Shown here: positions 34,751 through 44,645 of the stretch, piece after piece | Numbering within the stretch: the first letter of the stretch is position 1 | Layout: each line of letters begins with the position of its first letter | Assembly (NCBI RefSeq): GCF_040566555.1 | Contig: NZ_JBEWYP010000007.1 | Span: 62,001 to 126,000, forward strand | Direction: 5' to 3' | Source of the DNA: Sediminicola sp040566555 | Lineage (GTDB): Bacteria; Bacteroidota; Bacteroidia; Flavobacteriales; Flavobacteriaceae | Length of the DNA stretch: 64,000 bases | Translations under genes and position numbers: made by a program | The notes under the pieces: generated by a model | The model's database searches: none | What the model was told of the DNA's origin: nothing | Seen by the model: the letters and a program-made list of their open reading frames with translations, nothing else

Positions 34751-35038
34751 TTATTCACTTTCTATGATATTCTCTATGGTAGCCGCAAGCTTGAAATCCT
34801 TTTCGGTAACCCCGTCCGCATCATGCGTACTTAATCTAATGGTTAAGGTCTTGTAAACATTGGTCCATTCCGGATGATGGTTTTGGGCTTCGCACTCAAA
34901 GGCGATTCGCGTCATAATGGAGAATGTCTCCTTGAAGTCTGCAAATTCGAAGGTGGTCTGTATGGCTTTTTCGGTATAATCCCAGCCGTCCAATTGATCT
35001 AAGCGTTCGTTTATTTCCTCTGTTGTCAATTTTTTCAT
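34751..35038 (-). CDS. phhB: pterin-4a-carbinolamine dehydratase
   Basis: The 95-residue protein has the catalytic segment CEAQNHHPEWTNVY near 49-62 and THDADGVTEKDFKLA near 73, covering the active-site His pair and the Asp. It dehydrates 4a-hydroxytetrahydrobiopterin, regenerating the cofactor of aromatic amino acid hydroxylases. No phenylalanine hydroxylase gene is in the window. Length is normal for PCD/DCoH. Confidence 0.94.
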   Translation of the reverse strand: MKKLTTEEINERLDQLDGWDYTEKAIQTTFEFADFKETFSIMTRIAFECEAQNHHPEWTNVYKTLTIRLSTHDADGVTEKDFKLAATIENIIESE

Positions 35039-35121
35039 TTTCTGTATATTTTTAGGATTACTAAGTTAGGCATTACAATTAGGAGGTGCTCGTATTTGCG
35101 GACACTTTTTTATTATGCGGC

Positions 35122-35943
35122 CTAACTAAAAATATGATGGTCTATAATATCCTGGTAACTCACCTGTAAGCTTTTTGGCAAGGTATTCGATTTGGGCAGC
35201 ACAGCTAGGAAACGGTCCTCATTGGTGGTAAAAACCCTTTTGAAAATCGGGTTAAAAAGCCCCAGTTTTTTAACAATGTCTTTGATGAAATCTTCATGGT
35301 GTACCAGATCTATGCTTCCCAAGTGGTAAATGCCACTTTTGTTTCTATTGATCAAATAATGTATTTGTTGGGTCAGTTTATCATCATTGGTCACATTGAT
35401 GATCAGGTTGGGAAAAACCTCAATGGGTTCATTGTTGGCCAATGCGATCTTCAGTTCCTTTATTCGGGGTGAATTGTTACCGAAGACCATAGGAACCCTA
35501 ATAATACACATTTTTTCCTTGGGTAATCTGAGCAACATGTTTTCAATTTTTATTTTAAGTCTCCCGAAAACACTTAAGGATAGGGTTTTGTCGTATTCGT
35601 AAGAAGGAAATTTACTGTAGGCATCAAATACGTTGGCGGATGATATAAAATAAATTTGACAATCGTTCTTTTCAATATATTCCATCATGTGTTGATGGGC
35701 CTGAATTTGGGAAGCAAAGTCGCCCCGCAAAGCAGAAATGATCAATTTTGGTCTTATTTTTTCCAACAGGGGAACAATGTCGTCCTCCTGCATATCGTAT
35801 CTAAAAAACTTCTGATTATCCTCAAATGACCTCCTCGCGGAATTGTACGTCCCGTAAGTGTCAAAATAGGGGCACAGTTCCTTGTAAAGGGCGTTGCCCA
35901 GGAATCCACTTCCACCTAATATGAGAATTTTTTTAGTATCCAA
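35122..35943 (-). CDS. RmlD/NAD-dependent epimerase-like protein
   Basis: The 273-residue protein has the Rossmann motif ILGGSGFLGNALY near 7-19, the family segment IISALRGDF, and SSANVFDAY near 102. A Tyr-x3-Lys pair is not clearly placed: the Lys-containing helix reads FGRLKIKIENML. This is nearest to RmlD-type dTDP-4-dehydrorhamnose reductases, but no rhamnose pathway genes are nearby. It starts 3 bases after the glutaminase stop and so is the last gene of gcvT-glsA-epimerase. Confidence 0.8.
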   Translation of the reverse strand: MDTKKILILGGSGFLGNALYKELCPYFDTYGTYNSARRSFEDNQKFFRYDMQEDDIVPLLEKIRPKLIISALRGDFASQIQAHQHMMEYIEKNDCQIYFISSANVFDAYSKFPSYEYDKTLSLSVFGRLKIKIENMLLRLPKEKMCIIRVPMVFGNNSPRIKELKIALANNEPIEVFPNLIINVTNDDKLTQQIHYLINRNKSGIYHLGSIDLVHHEDFIKDIVKKLGLFNPIFKRVFTTNEDRFLAVLPKSNTLPKSLQVSYQDIIDHHIFS

Positions 35944-35946
35944 TAA

Positions 35947-36861
35947 TTAAAAGATTGATAAGCCGGTTTGTGTGGTAAATTGCTCCAAGGCAATCATCCC
36001 CAATTTGGAATTTCCTTTGACATTAAGTCCAGGGGACCAGGTCGCAATGCAGAACTGATTTGGTAAAAGAGCCACAATACCGCCACCAACACCACTTTTC
36101 CCAGGAAGGCCCACCTCAAAGGCAAATTCCCCCGCTTCATCATAAAATCCGCAGGTCAACATTATGGCATTGACCCTTTTCACTTGGTTGATATTCAGAA
36201 AGGCGTTCCCTCTACGGCATTTTCCCCTGTTCATAAATATGTAAAACACCTCTGTAAGTTGTCTACAGGACATTTTTAGGGAACACTGGTGAAAATAGAA
36301 GTCGAGCACATCATCCACATCATTCTTAATGTTGCCGTATGACTTTAAAAGGTTTGCTGCCGCATAGTTGGTATAACCAGTTTTACTTTCGGATGCGGCC
36401 ACATCCATATCGTAATTGATATTTTCATCATTGGCCATTTTCCGCACGTAGGCTAGAAAGTCGGCTTTAGGATTTTCCAAATGTGAAATCAATACGTCGG
36501 CAATGACTAGGGCACCAGCATTTATCAAGGGATTCCTAGGAATTCCATGCTCAAGTTCCAAAAGTGATAAGTGGTTAAAGGGGTCGCCAGAAGGTTCAAC
36601 ATCCACCCGCTCCCAAAGTTTATCACCCATTATGGCAAAGGCCTGGGAGAGGGAGAGTACTTTCGAGATACTCTGTATGGAAAAGCCTTCCTCTGAATCC
36701 CCGGTCCCGTAATGGTTTCCCTGTGCATCAATAAGATGCATGCCAAATTTGTTCTTGTCTACATGTGCCAATTCCGGAATATAGGAAGCAACAGTGCCCC
36801 GGTCTTTCACCAATTCAATATCACGGGCAATATGTTCCAATATATTCTGGAAGTTGTTCAT
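35947..36861 (-). CDS. glsA: glutaminase A
   Basis: The 304-residue serine-dependent glutaminase hydrolyses glutamine to glutamate and ammonia. The catalytic Ser-x2-Lys is in SIQSISKVLSLSQ near 62, with NPLINAGALV near 113 and the late GVGGGIVALLP near 256. The beta-lactamase-like fold and length match GlsA. It overlaps the gcvT stop by one base, coupling ammonia release with one-carbon metabolism, although the link may be incidental. Confidence 0.95.
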   Translation of the reverse strand: MNNFQNILEHIARDIELVKDRGTVASYIPELAHVDKNKFGMHLIDAQGNHYGTGDSEEGFSIQSISKVLSLSQAFAIMGDKLWERVDVEPSGDPFNHLSLLELEHGIPRNPLINAGALVIADVLISHLENPKADFLAYVRKMANDENINYDMDVAASESKTGYTNYAAANLLKSYGNIKNDVDDVLDFYFHQCSLKMSCRQLTEVFYIFMNRGKCRRGNAFLNINQVKRVNAIMLTCGFYDEAGEFAFEVGLPGKSGVGGGIVALLPNQFCIATWSPGLNVKGNSKLGMIALEQFTTQTGLSIF

Positions 36862-37946
36862 TAGGCTTTGTAAAAAGGTAATTTAACTACAGTAGCAGGG
36901 ACACTGTTTTTTCTAATTTGGATATGGATGGTACTTCCAACTTTGGATAATTCCACAGGGACATAACCCAAACCAATTCCCTTGCCCATAGATGGGGACA
37001 TGGTACCAGAAGTAACGATTCCTATTTTGGCTCCATTTTCATCTACGATATCATAATCGTGCCTTGGAATTCCCCTTTCGTTCAATTCAAAAGCGATCAA
37101 TTTACGTTTTACACCTTCTTCCTTCTGCTTGGCCAAAGCCTCGCTGTTCACAAAATCCTTGGAAAATTTGGTAATCCAACCCAATCCTGCTTCCAATGGG
37201 GATGTGGTGTCATTGATATCATTTCCGTAAAGGCAATACCCCATTTCCAATCGTAAGGTATCCCTTGCTGCCAGGCCAATGGGCTTAATTCCGAAAGCTG
37301 CACCAGCTTCAAAAACGCGTTTCCATACTTGTTCGGCATCTTCATTTTTGCAATAAATTTCAAAACCACCAGAACCGGTATATCCCGTAGCAGAAATGAT
37401 CACATGTTCCACGCCTGCAAAAGGAGCTACTTCAAAGGTGTAAAATTTAATATTAGCCAAGTCCACATCGGTAAGGGATTGCATGGCTTCAATGGCCTTT
37501 GGACCCTGAATGGCCAACAAAGAATATCCTTCTGAGATGTTCTTCATGATGGCATTAATAGAAGTATTGTATTTGCTAATATGTGCCCAATCCTTATCTA
37601 TATTGGAGGCGTTAACCACCAATAAATACTGCTCGTCCTTTATTTTGTAAATAATAAGGTCATCTACAATACCTCCCGTTTCATTGGGCATACAACTATA
37701 TTGTGCTTTTCCGATTTCCAATTTGGAAGCATCATTGGAGCTTACTTTTTGGATTAGAGCTAGGGCATTTGGGCCTTCGATCAAAAATTCACCCATATGG
37801 GAAACATCAAAAACACCAACCCCGTTGCGTACGGTTTCGTGTTCTATGTTGACACCTTCATAGGAAACAGGCATGTTATAACCTGCAAAAGGCACCATTT
37901 TGGCCCCTAATGATTCATGTATTTTAGTAAGTGCTGTACTTTTCAT
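36861..37946 (-). CDS. gcvT: glycine cleavage system T protein (aminomethyltransferase)
   Basis: I use the ATG at 37946 (MKSTALTKIHESLGAKM), giving 361 residues; the longer start adds only MHHKTKR. The protein transfers the methylene group from the lipoyl-bound aminomethyl of H protein to tetrahydrofolate. Family segments VGVFDVSHMGEF near 51, YTGSGGFEIY near 193 and GLAARDTLRLEMGYCLYG near 230 are all present. The P and H proteins are not in the window. Confidence 0.96.
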   Translation of the reverse strand: MKSTALTKIHESLGAKMVPFAGYNMPVSYEGVNIEHETVRNGVGVFDVSHMGEFLIEGPNALALIQKVSSNDASKLEIGKAQYSCMPNETGGIVDDLIIYKIKDEQYLLVVNASNIDKDWAHISKYNTSINAIMKNISEGYSLLAIQGPKAIEAMQSLTDVDLANIKFYTFEVAPFAGVEHVIISATGYTGSGGFEIYCKNEDAEQVWKRVFEAGAAFGIKPIGLAARDTLRLEMGYCLYGNDINDTTSPLEAGLGWITKFSKDFVNSEALAKQKEEGVKRKLIAFELNERGIPRHDYDIVDENGAKIGIVTSGTMSPSMGKGIGLGYVPVELSKVGSTIHIQIRKNSVPATVVKLPFYKA

Positions 37947-37964
37947 GCGTTTGGTTTTGTGGTG

Positions 37965-37972
37965 CAAATTTA
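37965..37972 (-). promoter_or_regulatory. candidate -7 element of the gcvT unit
   Basis: On the minus strand this is TAAATTTG, an exact -7 match 19 bases upstream of the gcvT ATG. No TTG is present at 17-23 bases, so support is partial. Confidence 0.4.
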
Positions 37973-38125
37973 TTGAAAATAAATCGATAGGGGAGAGGAG
38001 ATCTTTAATGTTTTATCTAAAGTATTGTTAATAGGCAGATCAGGGATAAAAAGGCTTTGTTTTAGCTGTAATTGGTCAAGAAACCAATTAAATTATTTAT
38101 TTTCATGGCTTCAAAAATGAATCAA

Positions 38126-39736
38126 ATGAAACTGTCTTCTTTCCTTTTCCTGTTTTTATCTATAACCTTTTTAGCAGCCCAAGAAACCCCTACAGATTTT
38201 TTATCTGCAGATTTTCATAAAGAGAGAAGAGAAAAGGTACGTGATTTAATGCCTGCCAATAGTGTAGCGGTATTTTTTGCAAATGCTGAACGCAATAGGG
38301 CCAATGATGTTGATTATATCTACCATCAAGATCCGGATTTTTATTATTTAACGGGTTATAAGGAGCCTAACTCTGTATTGGTGATTTTTTCTGAGGACCA
38401 AACATCGGCCGATGGCAAAATTTTTAATGAATTGATTTATGTGCAAGAAAAAGATCCTAGGGCAGAACAGTGGAATGGGAAGAGACTAGGGGTTGAAGGG
38501 GTTCAAGAAAAATTGGGCTTTGATATGGCATTTAATGGGAGTGAATTTGAAAAATCGAATATCGATTTTAAGGGTTTTGATAACGTTTTGTTCTTCGATT
38601 TTAAAAATGATTATAGGGATTTAAAAGGATCTGCAGATCTGTTCGATTTGATTAAGACCTTTAAAATTAAAACGAATTATCCGTCGGACTATAATGCGAC
38701 AAAGCAGCAGATCTATAGCATGATTACCTCCACGGATGTTGAAAATAGTGCCAATGTGGCCCAAACTTTAGGGAGGTATTTAAATTATCAGGAAGACTTA
38801 AAATCGGATCAGTTATTAACGGGTTATGTAAATGCAGCGGATAATGGCAAGCGTAAGGAGATCCAGGAAAAGGTGAAATTGGAATTGAAATCAAATAATT
38901 TAAATTCTATACTCTTGGAGGAAATTATGAATCGCCTTCGCGAAACGAAAACGGCAGAGGAAATGGTTTTGTTGAAAAAGGCGATTGAAATTTCTTCAGT
39001 AGGGCAGATCGAAGTTATGAAGGCCATGCATCCCAATATGAGTGAAACAGAGATACAGGGCATTCATGAGTATGTCTACAAAAAATATGGGGCAGAGTAT
39101 GAAGGCTATCCTTCCATAGTAGGGGGTGGCAACAACGGCTGTATTTTGCATTACATAGAGAATAACAAGCAAAAAGTGGGCAATGATCTTGTCCTGATGG
39201 ATCTAGGGGCCGAATATCACGGGTATACTGCTGATGTGACCAGGACGATTCCTGCCAATGGGAAATTCACAAAAGAACAGAAACTGATTTACGATATTGT
39301 TTATAATGCACAGGAGGCAGGGATAAAGGCTAGTGTCATAGGTGCTCCCTTTCAAGCACCTGGACAGGCAGCGCAGGAAGTGGTGACTAAGGGACTGATC
39401 GATCTCGGTATCATCTCATCACCTAGCGAGGTAAAGACTTATTTCCCTCATGGAACGTCCCATTATTTGGGACTTGATGTGCATGATAAGGGTACCTATG
39501 GCCCATTTCAAGAAAATACAGTGATTACTGTAGAACCTGGAATATATATTCCTGAAGGCAGCGATTGCGATAAGAAATGGTGGGGGATTGCGGTCCGTAT
39601 TGAGGATGATATCCTAATCACCAAGAATGGTCCCATCAACCTTTCTGGGATGGCTCCAAGAACTACAGAGGCCATAGAGAAAACTATGGCAATGCCCAGT
39701 GTTCTGGATAACTTTAAGCTACCAAGCTTGGATTAA
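38126..39736 (+). CDS. exported aminopeptidase P-family (Xaa-Pro) metallopeptidase
   Basis: I choose the ATG at 38126, which gives a clean signal peptide (MKLSSFLFLFLSITFLAAQE). ATGs at 38105 and 38117 are also open and would add 3-7 residues. The mature part has an N-terminal aminopeptidase P domain and the pita-bread catalytic domain. The metal ligands are in LMDLGAEYHGYTADVTRT, FPHGTSHYLGLD, TVEPGIY and VRIEDDIL. It removes N-terminal residues before proline, here in the periplasm or outside the cell. Confidence 0.93.
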   Translation: MKLSSFLFLFLSITFLAAQETPTDFLSADFHKERREKVRDLMPANSVAVFFANAERNRANDVDYIYHQDPDFYYLTGYKEPNSVLVIFSEDQTSADGKIFNELIYVQEKDPRAEQWNGKRLGVEGVQEKLGFDMAFNGSEFEKSNIDFKGFDNVLFFDFKNDYRDLKGSADLFDLIKTFKIKTNYPSDYNATKQQIYSMITSTDVENSANVAQTLGRYLNYQEDLKSDQLLTGYVNAADNGKRKEIQEKVKLELKSNNLNSILLEEIMNRLRETKTAEEMVLLKKAIEISSVGQIEVMKAMHPNMSETEIQGIHEYVYKKYGAEYEGYPSIVGGGNNGCILHYIENNKQKVGNDLVLMDLGAEYHGYTADVTRTIPANGKFTKEQKLIYDIVYNAQEAGIKASVIGAPFQAPGQAAQEVVTKGLIDLGIISSPSEVKTYFPHGTSHYLGLDVHDKGTYGPFQENTVITVEPGIYIPEGSDCDKKWWGIAVRIEDDILITKNGPINLSGMAPRTTEAIEKTMAMPSVLDNFKLPSLD

Positions 39737-39759
39737 GGAAGATTTTAGGTTATAGGCGA

Positions 39760-41055
39760 TTACTTGGTCAACAAATAATTTTTAAGCTCGTCATACGTTG
39801 AAATGGCGATTGCCTTTTTCTTCTTATCCATAATTTTTGCAATCTTTTTGGGAAGGTCAATATTTTCCCTGATGGTGTCCTCAACAATGTCCAAAAACTT
39901 AACGGGATGGGCGGTTTCCAAGAAAATGCCATAGGTATTCGGATGGCTTTGCTGATATTTCTTCAGTCCTAAATACCCAACTGCCCCGTGTGGATCTGCC
40001 ACATAGGAACAATCATTATAGATCTCCAGCATAGCTTCCTTTGTCTCTTCATCCGTAAAGGAATAGGAGGAGATGTTTTTTGAAATGGTCTCAAAATCAT
40101 CATTGTATAAATGGCGAATCCTAATAAAATTACTTGGATCCCCAACATCCATGGCATTGGAAATGGTCGCGATGGAAGGTTTTGGTTCGTACTTGCCCGT
40201 TTTCATGAAATTGGGAACAATATCATTTACGTTGGTGGCAGCAATAAAATGTTTGCAGGGCATGCCTAATTGTTGCGCCATGACACCTGCACAAATGTTT
40301 CCAAAATTCCCGCTGGGAATGGAGAAAACTATTTCCTTTCCTTTGGATTTAGCCTGTTTGTAGGCAAAAAGGAAATAAAATAATTGGGGCAGCCATCTCG
40401 CCACATTGATGGAATTGGCGGAAGTCAGCTGCATGTTTTTCAAAAGTTCTTCATCCAAAAAGGCAGTCTTTACCATTCTTTGGCAATCATCAAAAGTCCC
40501 AGAAACCTCCAATGCGCTAATATTTTTCCCCAAGGTTGTCAGTTGTTTTTCTTGGATATCACTGACCTTTCCGCTTGGATATAGGATAACCACTTTTACA
40601 CCTTTCACCCCAAGAAATCCATTGGCTACGGCACCTCCTGTATCTCCCGATGTTGCCACCAATACGGTTACTTCATTGTTTTCCTTGGCAGAAAACTCTC
40701 CAAGGCATCGGGCCATAAAACGTGCTCCTACATCTTTAAAAGCAAGGGTTGGTCCATGGAACAATTCCAAAGTGGCCACATTTTCTTCCAATTCCACTAC
40801 TGGAAAATCAAAGTCGAGCACATCTGCTATTATCTCTTTTAATTTAGCTTCGGGAATCTCATCTCCGACGAATTGACGAATGGACAAAAAGGCGATCTCG
40901 TGATTGGTCAGGTCTTCTATGTTTTCAAAGAAAGATGCCGGTAAGGGGGTAATGCTCTCTGGGAAATATAATCCACGATCCGGGGCTATGCCTTGAACTA
41001 CTGCATCTTTAAAGGAAACAGATGGGGCTTGTTTGTTGAGACTGTAGAAGTTCAT
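39760..41055 (-). CDS. thrC: threonine synthase
   Basis: The 431-residue PLP enzyme converts O-phosphohomoserine to threonine. The Schiff-base Lys is in PTLAFKDVGARFMAR near 112, with the phosphate-binding loop ATSGDTGGAVANGF near 134 and FSIPSGNFGNICAG near 246. It is the last gene of the thrA-thrB-thrC order, 33 bases after thrB. Length fits the shorter bacterial type. Confidence 0.96.
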   Translation of the reverse strand: MNFYSLNKQAPSVSFKDAVVQGIAPDRGLYFPESITPLPASFFENIEDLTNHEIAFLSIRQFVGDEIPEAKLKEIIADVLDFDFPVVELEENVATLELFHGPTLAFKDVGARFMARCLGEFSAKENNEVTVLVATSGDTGGAVANGFLGVKGVKVVILYPSGKVSDIQEKQLTTLGKNISALEVSGTFDDCQRMVKTAFLDEELLKNMQLTSANSINVARWLPQLFYFLFAYKQAKSKGKEIVFSIPSGNFGNICAGVMAQQLGMPCKHFIAATNVNDIVPNFMKTGKYEPKPSIATISNAMDVGDPSNFIRIRHLYNDDFETISKNISSYSFTDEETKEAMLEIYNDCSYVADPHGAVGYLGLKKYQQSHPNTYGIFLETAHPVKFLDIVEDTIRENIDLPKKIAKIMDKKKKAIAISTYDELKNYLLTK

Positions 41056-41088
41056 TGAATTGCTGGTTTAGTAGTTATGTGGTGAGGT

Positions 41089-42012
41089 TTACTTAATAAT
41101 TTTTATTCCTTCGGTATTGATCTTTGACACATGGATGTCATAATCAATACCAATTTTTTGATACACATTGCGCATGGCTTCAGCTACTTTTTTGGCGTTG
41201 GCCTCTCCCTTGCTTAGAGCAAATATGGATGGTCCGGAACCTGATATGCCGCAACCTAATGCTCCCGCCAATAGGGATTCCGATTTTACTTTATCAAAAC
41301 CAGGGATTAAAATAGAACGGATTGGTTCCACAATAAAATCTTCCAAGGATCTCCCTATTAGTTCATAATCTTCTGTGTAGAGTCCCGCAATCAGGCCGCC
41401 CAGATTCCCCCATTGCTTAATTCCGTCTTCCAGGGAAATGGTGGTCTTGAGAATTTTTCTCGAATCCGATGTTTTTATTTCTATTTGTGGGTGGATTACC
41501 GTGGCAAATAACTGGCTTGGGCTGTTGATCCTAACGATATCCAAGGGAGTATAACTACGGACCAAGGTAAATCCACCAAAAATGGCTGGGGCTACATTAT
41601 CGGCGTGGGCCACCCCACTTGCCAAACGTTCTCCTTCCATGGCGAATTTCACCAATTCCAAGTTGCTAAAGGGCTTGTCCAATAACTGGTTCATGGCCCA
41701 TACTGCCCCAGTGGAACTTGCTGCGCTACTACCTATCCCACTACCGGCCTTAATATTCTTGTAGATTTCAATTTCGAAACCACCATCGTACTCACTCTCA
41801 GCAAGGAGGGCCAAACCTGCCACTCCGGCCACATTTTGATGGGTTTCCATTGGCAAATCCTGCCCAGTTAATTTTGTGATCTTTATCCCTTTCTCCGCAG
41901 TTTTGCGAATAACCATTTTATCGCCTACAGCGTCCAATGCCAATCCTAGGACATCAAAGCCACAAGAAACATTGGCGATAGTGGCAGGGCAAAATACTTT
42001 TATAGCCTCCAT
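41089..42012 (-). CDS. thrB: homoserine kinase
   Basis: The 307-residue GHMP kinase phosphorylates homoserine with ATP. It begins with VFCPATIANVSCGFDVLGLAL. The ATP-binding loop KAGSGIGSSAASSTGA is near 91, and the third motif LGCGISGSGPSIFAL near 252. It starts 2 bases after the thrA stop, so translation is probably coupled. Confidence 0.96.
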   Translation of the reverse strand: MEAIKVFCPATIANVSCGFDVLGLALDAVGDKMVIRKTAEKGIKITKLTGQDLPMETHQNVAGVAGLALLAESEYDGGFEIEIYKNIKAGSGIGSSAASSTGAVWAMNQLLDKPFSNLELVKFAMEGERLASGVAHADNVAPAIFGGFTLVRSYTPLDIVRINSPSQLFATVIHPQIEIKTSDSRKILKTTISLEDGIKQWGNLGGLIAGLYTEDYELIGRSLEDFIVEPIRSILIPGFDKVKSESLLAGALGCGISGSGPSIFALSKGEANAKKVAEAMRNVYQKIGIDYDIHVSKINTEGIKIIK

Positions 42013-42014
42013 AG

Positions 42015-44459
42015 TTAAAAGTTACCTATTCTTATTATGTCTGCAAATATTCCTGAGGCGGTCACTTCCGCACCTGCACCTGCACCTTTAATGATCATAG
42101 GTTGGTTGGGATAGCGTTCCGTGAAAAAGAGCACGATATTGTCACTGCCCTCCAGATTGTAAAAATCATGTCCTTTAGGTATATGTTGGAGGCCTACACT
42201 GGCTTTACCGTTTTCAAATTGGGCCACATATTTAAGCTTACAATCCTTTTTACTGGCCTCTTTAAATATTTTTTGGAACGAGGCTTCGTGTTTTACAAGA
42301 GAGGCAAAGAAGTCGTCATTATTTGTAGTGGCCAAACTTTCTTCTGGTAGGAACGATTGGTTTTCGATATCCTCAATGTCCAATTGATAGCCGCTTTCCC
42401 TGGCCAATATCAATATTTTACGCATTACATCAATTCCACTTAGGTCAATCTTTGGATCGGGCTCTGTATACCCTTCTTTTTGAGCCTGAAGCACCACATC
42501 ATGAAAGGTAGTTTGATCGTTGAAGTTGTTAAAGACAAAGTTTAAACTACCAGAAAGTACTGCCTGTATCTTTTTAACCTTATCCCCAGAGGCGATTAAG
42601 TTTTTAAGGGTGTCAATAATGGGCAATCCAGCTCCTACATTGGTCTCGAATAAAAATGGCGAATTGTATTTGCGGGCCATTTGTTTAAGTTCCAGGTATT
42701 TGTTGTAATCAGAGGAACACGCTATTTTGTTGCAGGTAACCACGGAGATACTGTTTCTTAAATAGGTGGTATAGCTATCGGATACAGCAGGGCTCGCTGT
42801 ATTATCTACAAAGATGCTGTTGCGGTAGTTCAGCGAATTTATAGTTTCAAAAAATTTGTTGCTATCCGCTTTCTCACCTTCGGCCAAAACAGATTCCCAA
42901 TTTTTAAGGGAAATACCATTTTCATCAAAAGCCATGGTCCTAGAATTGCTGATACCAATTACCCGTATATTGAGCTTTAAATACTCCTTCAGGTATTTTT
43001 TTTGTTGTTGGATCTGATTTAAAAATTTGGCGCCGACATTCCCAACGCCCATTACAAAGAGATTCAATTGTTTGATATTCTCTTCGAAGAATTCTTCATG
43101 CAGTGCATTCAGTGCCTTTTTCACATCGCCCTTACTAATAACGGCTGAGATGTTTCTTTCGGAGGCGCCTTGGGCAATCACCCTGATATTCACATTATTT
43201 TTTCCTAGGGTGCTGAACATTTTACCGCTAAGGCCTTGGTGACTTTTCATATTATCCCCAACAAGGGCTATGATGGCAAGGTCTTCTTCCAAGATAACGG
43301 GTTTTATTTTACCTAGTGATATCTCATATTCAAAAGCCTCATTCACAATTGCCACAGCTTTTTTTGCATCGCTGGAAGCTATACCCACACATATTGAATG
43401 TTCTGAGGAAGCTTGTGTAATGAGGACCACACTAATTCCCGCATTGGAAAGCACTTCAAAAAATCGTTTTGAGATACCAGGAATCCCAACCATACCCGGT
43501 CCTTCCAGTGACAAAAGTGCAATACTTTCTACATGGCTGATTCCCCTGACTGTCTTGCCTTTTTCATTTTGGTTTTTTGTGATCAAAGTCCCGGCTGCCT
43601 CAGGTTCGAATGTGTTTTTTATAACTATGGAAATACCTTTTGACAATACAGGTTGTATCGTTGGAGGGTATAGTACCTTGGCCCCAAAATGGGAAAGTTC
43701 CATAGCCTCTTCGTAAGAGATATGCGGTATTGCCATAGCTTGTTTTACAATCTTGGGATTTGCTGTATACATACCACTAACATCAGTCCATATTTCTAAC
43801 ACCTCGGCATTTAGGGCACCAGCCATTATAGCTGCTGTAAAGTCAGATCCGCCCCTGCCCAATGTGGTGGAATTTCCATTGACGGAAGAAGCTATAAATC
43901 CAGCGCATACTGTGATTGTATGGGGAGTGTCTTTAAAGTATGCCAAACAATTGGCATTGGTCATTTCAAAATTTACAGCTGCCTTACCGTGATTATCATT
44001 GGTTTTAATGAGTTCCCTACTATCCTGATACCCTACATCCAGTTTTTCGGATGCAAAATATTCACTGATGATATAGGAGGATAACAATTCTCCAAAACTT
44101 ACTATTTTATCCGATAATTTTGGTGTGATTTCGCCAATTAAAAAGGCTCCTTCCAATAGGGTTTCCAAGATATTTAGTTCACTTTTTACTTTGCTAAGTA
44201 CCTTGCTTTGTGATTGTACCGGAATGAGCTCTTTTATGGTTTGCATATGGCGCTCCTCTATTTCCTTCAAATAAGTACGGTATTCCTTGTTCTGATCGGA
44301 AGCTAAATTGGCTGTGGTCAAAAGCAGGTCCGTTATTCCCCCAAGGGCAGAAACGACGACCACTATTTTTGTGTCTCCATTGGAAGCAACAATATTTTTT
44401 ACCTGGGATATATTTTTGGCGTTGGCGACTGAGGTACCACCGAATTTTAAAACTTTCAT
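42015..44459 (-). CDS. thrA: bifunctional aspartokinase / homoserine dehydrogenase
   Basis: This 814-residue fusion catalyses the first and third steps of threonine synthesis. Residues 1 to about 290 are aspartokinase, beginning MKVLKFGGTSVANAKNI and including TLGRGGSDFTAA. About 300-455 hold the ACT domains that bind threonine (LSLEGPGMVGIPGISKRFF). From about 465 comes homoserine dehydrogenase, with the NAD(P) motif VMGVGNVGAKFL and the late GAGAGAEVTASG. It heads thrA-thrB-thrC and is preceded by a Thr-rich leader peptide, so it is likely controlled by both allostery and attenuation. Confidence 0.97.
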   Translation of the reverse strand: MKVLKFGGTSVANAKNISQVKNIVASNGDTKIVVVVSALGGITDLLLTTANLASDQNKEYRTYLKEIEERHMQTIKELIPVQSQSKVLSKVKSELNILETLLEGAFLIGEITPKLSDKIVSFGELLSSYIISEYFASEKLDVGYQDSRELIKTNDNHGKAAVNFEMTNANCLAYFKDTPHTITVCAGFIASSVNGNSTTLGRGGSDFTAAIMAGALNAEVLEIWTDVSGMYTANPKIVKQAMAIPHISYEEAMELSHFGAKVLYPPTIQPVLSKGISIVIKNTFEPEAAGTLITKNQNEKGKTVRGISHVESIALLSLEGPGMVGIPGISKRFFEVLSNAGISVVLITQASSEHSICVGIASSDAKKAVAIVNEAFEYEISLGKIKPVILEEDLAIIALVGDNMKSHQGLSGKMFSTLGKNNVNIRVIAQGASERNISAVISKGDVKKALNALHEEFFEENIKQLNLFVMGVGNVGAKFLNQIQQQKKYLKEYLKLNIRVIGISNSRTMAFDENGISLKNWESVLAEGEKADSNKFFETINSLNYRNSIFVDNTASPAVSDSYTTYLRNSISVVTCNKIACSSDYNKYLELKQMARKYNSPFLFETNVGAGLPIIDTLKNLIASGDKVKKIQAVLSGSLNFVFNNFNDQTTFHDVVLQAQKEGYTEPDPKIDLSGIDVMRKILILARESGYQLDIEDIENQSFLPEESLATTNNDDFFASLVKHEASFQKIFKEASKKDCKLKYVAQFENGKASVGLQHIPKGHDFYNLEGSDNIVLFFTERYPNQPMIIKGAGAGAEVTASGIFADIIRIGNF

Positions 44460-44530
44460 TATGGTATTATATTAAAATGAAACTTATTTATGAAATAAAA
44501 AGGGATAGGAACGGACGAATATATAGTAGT

Positions 44531-44629
44531 TTACCCCAAAGGGGTGATAGTGATTGTAGCAACGGTTGTAAAATTACCATTGGTATACAAAGAAAAAGAT
44601 GGTGTTATGTCCGTTTTGTAAGGATTCAT
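44531..44629 (-). CDS. thrL: threonine operon leader peptide (attenuator)
   Basis: A 32-codon frame starts at the ATG at 44629, only about 12 bases after the expected transcription start, and stops at 44531, 72 bases before thrA. Residues 21-29 read TTVATITIT, so seven of nine codons are Thr or Ile, and there are eight Thr overall. This is the pattern of thr leader peptides, in which ribosome stalling at Thr/Ile codons lets transcription proceed. The stop codon lies in a small ACCCC/GGGGT hairpin (44533-44545). AACGGAC inside codons 5-7 can pair with GTCCGTT (44516-44510, minus strand), after which a T-rich stretch follows. The exact terminator is not clear to me. Confidence 0.75.
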   Translation of the reverse strand: MNPYKTDITPSFSLYTNGNFTTVATITITPLG

Positions 44630-44645
44630 TGGTCTTATAAAGTCT

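Noticed and set aside
40406..40876. 156-codon plus-strand frame opposite thrC
   Set aside because: Shadow of thrC, whose PLP motifs are complete in the same DNA.
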